NCBI GenBank assembly: GCA_019459285.1
Contig: JAIBEL010000072.1
Location: 1-64,000 of the forward strand
Source: Rhizobium sp.
GTDB taxonomy: Bacteria > Pseudomonadota > Gammaproteobacteria > Burkholderiales > Thiobacillaceae
DNA: 64,000 bases
Direction of reading: 5' to 3'
Shown here: positions 60,972 to 64,000 of the stretch, piece by piece
Numbering within the stretch: position 1 is the first letter of the stretch
How the letters are laid out: every line of letters begins with the position of its first letter
Program-made: the position numbers and the translations under genes
The notes under the pieces: generated by a model
Databases searched by the model: none
What the model saw: only the letters and a program-made list of their open reading frames with translations
Told to the model about the DNA's origin: nothing

Positions 60972-61088
60972 GGCATGGCCTTCCCGGAGGATGCGACCGT
61001 GCCCTCGCCTTCATGGCTGGGTGAGGGAGAATACCTTCGCGTCATTGCGGAGGGCTGGGCCGAACGCATGACTATGCCGATACCTTAT

Positions 61089-61198
61089 GGAAACGCTGAA
61101 CAAGTTGGTTAGCTGGGTGGTTCGACAGGCTCATCGCGAACGGAATCAACCACTTGCCGTTCGTCCCGAGCTTGTCGAAGGACTTGTTCAGCATTTCC
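61089..61198. repeat. REPIN-like repeat, copy 2
   Basis: A 110-base element with ends GGAAACGCTGAA and TTCAGCATTTCC. In inverse orientation it matches copy 1 at 48762-48895 but lacks about 20 inner bases. It lies between the signalling gene and the stop of the small His-rich protein gene, whose TAA it supplies. Confidence 0.88.
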
Positions 61199-61621
61199 TT
61201 AATGACCATGACCCTTGCCATGATCGTTGCCGTGACCCTTGTCGCGGCGGTCATGCTTTTCGTTGCGCCGATCGTCGCGTCGATCGCCATGCTGCTTCTG
61301 GTAACGCGGAACATACTCGCGGTCATACCAGCTGTCCTGCACAAAGTAGACCCGCTCGCCGCAGGCGTTGTATTCGTGGCAGTGTTTGCGCCAGTTCCTG
61401 GCATGGCCCGGGGGCACGTGCAGATAGACTGGCGGGCGGTTCACCGCGATGCGCTCGATGACTCTCGGTTCCCGGTAGATCACCCGGGGCGGCGGATAGC
61501 CACCGATATCGATCTGGCCATAGAAGCCGGGCTGCCCGACGCTGATCGACACGCCGACGTCGGCCGCGAATGCCGGAATGGCGGCGGTGGCCAGTATGGC
61601 TGCGAAGAGTAAATGTTTCAT
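61199..61621 (-). CDS. Small exported protein with His/Asp/Arg-rich tail
   Basis: 140 residues. A signal peptide (LLFAAILATAAIPAFA-A) precedes a Pro/Tyr-rich domain with NWRKHCHEYNACGERVYFVQ, where two cysteines may pair. The last 35 residues are RRDDRRNEKHDRRDKGHG-like, rich in His and Asp, so metal binding is possible. The function is unknown. The stop is the first codon of REPIN copy 2, and the repetitive tail may partly result from that insertion. Confidence 0.8.
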   Translation of the reverse strand: MKHLLFAAILATAAIPAFAADVGVSISVGQPGFYGQIDIGGYPPPRVIYREPRVIERIAVNRPPVYLHVPPGHARNWRKHCHEYNACGERVYFVQDSWYDREYVPRYQKQHGDRRDDRRNEKHDRRDKGHGNDHGKGHGH

Positions 61622-61857
61622 GTTGGCTTTCCTGTTGTGAGCGGTTTTTGCTTGATGCGTGCGGGGGAGCCACGCCCGATCGTGGCCACAATCGGGTTCG
61701 GAGACGTCATCACGCCACTTTCGTCTGCGTGACGCCAGTACTCGCACCGGGATTCGCCACCTGTGCCGATTATCCCCCTTGCAGGGCCGGAAGGGTCGCG
61801 ATCGGTCTGTCTGCATACGCCAACGCCTTGCTGCGTTCCGACTGCGGCGGCGGTGGG

Positions 61858-62670
61858 TTATTCCCGGGGCTCGCCCCACTCGTTGACGGTCACGGTGGGC
61901 CCCGGAGGCGAGGTCATCTGCATGCGATGCGCCTCACCGCGAAAGTTGTAAGAAACATTCCAGTAGTCGGGATGAGCCTGGTCGGGCACGCTTTCGCAAC
62001 GCTGGACGTCCCGGGTTTGCACCGGCTCTCCGCCGCCGTTGCGACCGACGTTGGCACCTACCGCGGCCCCCGCGACAGCCCCGCCGGCAGTGGCGATGTC
62101 CTGCCCCGTTCCGTTGCCGACCTGGTGGCCCAGGATGCCGCCAATGACGGCCCCGACAGCCACCCCGGGAACATTGAGTCCGCGCCGTTCCTGAGGAATG
62201 GCTTCCTGCTCGACCCAGCATCGCTGCCCCGGTGTTCCGAGTACCGCATGCACCGACGTGACGTCCGCCTCGTACAGCCGCTCGTCGTGACGACGCTGGA
62301 AGCCATGGTCGGCGACAGGCGCAGGGACATAACGGTGGTCATCGATACGCGCGTCTGCGCGGACGCGCCGCGCCGACGAAACACGGTTGTTCAAACCCAT
62401 CGCGGCCAGCGACGGATATCGGCCCGGACGCAGGACGACACACTGGCCGCTGAAGCGGGCATCCTCACACACTTCCCAACGGTCTTCACTGACAATGGCC
62501 GACGATGCGCGGTCATTGAAACCGTGGCGCGCGAAGTTGCCGATCTGTTTCTGTGTGGTGAAAGACTGGCCTTCAAATCCCAAGCGTTCGTAAAAGGTGA
62601 CCTGTGCAGCCACATGCGGAGCAACGGTAAAGACGGCAACCGCTGACGCGAGCCTGAATAGCGCATGCAT
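61858..62670 (-). CDS. Beta/gamma-crystallin and glycine-zipper envelope protein
   Basis: 270 residues. After a signal peptide (LASAVAVFTVAPHVAA) comes a beta/gamma-crystallin-type domain of two half-motifs (FYERLGFEGQSF and VCEDARFSGQCVVLRPG). A linker follows, then a glycine-zipper segment of the 17-kDa surface antigen type (GVAVGAVIGGILGHQVGNG). Such domains may bind calcium and sit in the outer membrane. The role is unknown. ATG 62670 has AGGA seven bases upstream; the longer frame is not used. Confidence 0.85.
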   Translation of the reverse strand: MHALFRLASAVAVFTVAPHVAAQVTFYERLGFEGQSFTTQKQIGNFARHGFNDRASSAIVSEDRWEVCEDARFSGQCVVLRPGRYPSLAAMGLNNRVSSARRVRADARIDDHRYVPAPVADHGFQRRHDERLYEADVTSVHAVLGTPGQRCWVEQEAIPQERRGLNVPGVAVGAVIGGILGHQVGNGTGQDIATAGGAVAGAAVGANVGRNGGGEPVQTRDVQRCESVPDQAHPDYWNVSYNFRGEAHRMQMTSPPGPTVTVNEWGEPRE

Positions 62671-62975
62671 GGAAATGTCCTGTAAGAGGCTGTGCAAGGG
62701 GAGGCAATGCCGGGCCGGGGTACGCGATGCAGTCGCTCGACACAGCCCGGCGATCAATATGTTGCATGATCAGGGTCCGAGTCTGTTCGGGAACGTACAT
62801 AACGAGGCGATTCATCCCCAGCCAGGTCAGGTTCCAATGTTCGATAGCGCACTGAAGTGTGCGTGACATTCGCCTAGGCTGTCGACCTTCCGGCTTCGGC
62901 ATTCAGCCGAGTCGGTTGGCTTGCGGACGGCTTGAAGTCCTATGCGCCATATTGTCCACTTCTAAAGGATTGATC
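62671..62975. other. Divergent promoter region
   Basis: About 305 bases between the divergent crystallin-domain and collagen-like genes. It must hold both promoters, but I see no clear consensus box, repeat or RNA gene in it. Confidence 0.5.
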
Positions 62976-63275
62976 ATGAATCGTTCATTACTGATTTCTG
63001 CACTGCTTGCAACGCTGAGTCTCGCGGCCTGTGACAAGCCCACCGTGGTCAACGTTCCTGCCACGGCTCCAGCCCCGGCTGCCCCGGTTCCAGGCCCGGC
63101 AGGTCCCCAGGGCGCCACCGGCACTCAGGGCGAGACCGGTAGCCAGGGCGCAACGGGTAGCCAGGGCGAGACTGGATATCAGGGTACCGAGGGGGCCCAG
63201 GGCGAGACCGGCAAGTCTGGCACTGGCACCACGGTGATCGTGGCGCCCGCCGAGAGCACTGCACCAACCAACTGA
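62976..63275 (+). CDS. Small lipoprotein with collagen-like Gly-X-Y repeats
   Basis: 99 residues. A lipobox (LSLAAC) gives a lipid anchor. Then comes an Ala/Pro linker, followed by about 14 Gly-X-Y triplets (GPAGPQGATGTQGETG and on), interrupted only mildly, and a Thr/Ala-rich end. The repeats could form a trimeric collagen-like rod on the cell surface. AAAGGA lies before the ATG at 62976. The function is unknown. Confidence 0.82.
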   Translation: MNRSLLISALLATLSLAACDKPTVVNVPATAPAPAAPVPGPAGPQGATGTQGETGSQGATGSQGETGYQGTEGAQGETGKSGTGTTVIVAPAESTAPTN

Positions 63276-63367
63276 ATCCGTCCTCCGTTCGGGTCGCGTT
63301 TCGAGCGAGGGGCCAAACGGATTTCGTCCTGACCGGCACCTTCGACGCATCCCGGGATCGCGGAGGG

Positions 63368-64000
63368 CTACGGCGACGTCTGCTGACGCAGATATTCACT
63401 CCGCTTCATTGCGATATAGGCGGGTCGGCTGACTTCGTGCAATTGTCGGGGATATTGCTCGGTGGCGGTGAACCAGCTTTGCAGGCGTTTCTGGAGCTGC
63501 AAAGGGGGCGGCGTGGCCAATGCGCCGAGATAAGCCTCGATGGCGAGGTAATAGCGCATGGTGTTGCGTTCGACCACGCCACGCATGCCGCCAATATATT
63601 CGGGCGGTCCTTTGGATGGCTTGCGGGTCAGGGTGAATCCCACCTTGCCGCGTCCGATTGTGGCGAGATACGTCTTCATGGCGAGTCGCCCAGCCAATCC
63701 GAAATCGTATGAATAGGTAAGATGCAGAAAGGTCTGACCGTTTCCAACCGGTACCGCCTGCAGCTGGATGCGATAGTTGCGGGTACTCAGCGGCCCCGTC
63801 TCGGCATTGAGCCGAATCTCCAGGTATTGCGGCGTCGCCGCGCCGAGGCGATAAGCAAACTCGAGGGAATAGGCATCTTTGACGGGCTGGGGAGTTTTCT
63901 TGCCAATGTAGACCGTCAGGACCGTGGGCGACTGGCTGCTTGCGGCACGACAGTATTTGGTGTTGACATGGAGGATCATTACGTCACACCAGTGCCCCGG
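63368..64000 (-). CDS. Conserved exported or envelope protein, N-terminus cut by window edge
   Basis: The frame stays open to the last base of the window: 210 codons to base 64000, with no stop upstream of the internal MILHVNTKYC. The visible part has a run of beta-like segments (YLEIRLNAETGPLSTRNYRI, FLHLTYSYDFG) and a conserved GGMRGVVERNTMRYYLAIEAYL. I do not recognise a named family. It is most likely partial rather than starting at the internal ATG. Confidence 0.7.
   Translation of the reverse strand, partial: PGHWCDVMILHVNTKYCRAASSQSPTVLTVYIGKKTPQPVKDAYSLEFAYRLGAATPQYLEIRLNAETGPLSTRNYRIQLQAVPVGNGQTFLHLTYSYDFGLAGRLAMKTYLATIGRGKVGFTLTRKPSKGPPEYIGGMRGVVERNTMRYYLAIEAYLGALATPPPLQLQKRLQSWFTATEQYPRQLHEVSRPAYIAMKRSEYLRQQTSP

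Overview
The window looks like chromosomal DNA of a GC-rich betaproteobacterium, most likely a relative of Thiobacillus or Sulfuricella. This is inferred from gene order (divergent lptM-lysA/cyaY, argH next to an AlgZ/AlgR-type pair, comM-ubiK-torF-glnK-amtB), from a PEP-CTERM system and from many signalling proteins; no rRNA or tRNA was seen to confirm it. The window opens on a perfect 80-base palindrome that may be an assembly end artefact. LAYOUT: 0.2-8 kb holds msrPQ (periplasmic methionine sulfoxide repair), an Ala/Lys/Pro-rich histone-like protein, lysA-lptM, cyaY, a MarR regulator with a cysteine cluster, argH and a LytS/LytTR two-component pair. 8-14 kb holds a structured RNA candidate, a NUDIX hydrolase, an AT-richer Fic protein and metH. 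14-21.5 kb holds the PEP-CTERM TPR protein PrsT, a PEP-CTERM protein behind a sigma-54 promoter, a rhodanese, a VIT/CCC1 transporter, comM and ubiK. 21.6-24.5 kb is the nitrogen-control cluster torF-glnK-amtB behind a sigma-54 promoter with two NtrC-like sites 31 bp apart. 24.7-37.5 kb is one long nitrogen-scavenging operon, also behind a sigma-54 promoter with NtrC-like sites. It encodes an ABC importer, a creatininase-family protein, a GlnT-type glutamine synthetase, a NikR-like regulator, the two DUF1989 proteins (CgdA/CgdB), a urea-carboxylase-family biotin enzyme and allophanate hydrolase. Two tandem hairpins with ACGG and ACGA loops just before the carboxylase gene fit the guanidine-II (mini-ykkC) riboswitch. 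I therefore read the pathway as guanidine, rather than urea, being carboxylated, deiminated and hydrolysed to ammonia and CO2. 37.5-47 kb holds a RES/Xre toxin-antitoxin pair and a tightly coupled cassette: KaiB-like protein, giant hybrid histidine kinase, REC-EAL protein and REC protein. 47-49 kb is a decayed copper-chaperone cluster (fragments of an SLC13 permease, CtaG, PCuAC and Sco). 49-64 kb holds an envelope coiled-coil protein, an MsbA-like exporter, a patatin lipoprotein, a peroxiredoxin, a truncated ZIP transporter, an aminotransferase, UspA, a PEBP protein, YceH, a LapA-like pair, a REC-PAS-GGDEF-EAL protein and several small envelope proteins. TWO MAIN RESULTS: (1) the guanidine-assimilation operon, with an internal guanidine-II riboswitch, a NikR-like regulator missing two of the four nickel ligands, and a perfect operator-like dyad at the predicted transcription start. 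(2) A peroxiredoxin at 52928-53644 with an in-frame UGA exactly where the peroxidatic cysteine should be, followed at once by a hairpin with a bulged U and a GGUC loop, the geometry of a bacterial SECIS element; it is probably a selenoprotein that an ordinary gene caller would split in two. Two copies of a REPIN-like repeat each supply the stop codon of the neighbouring gene.
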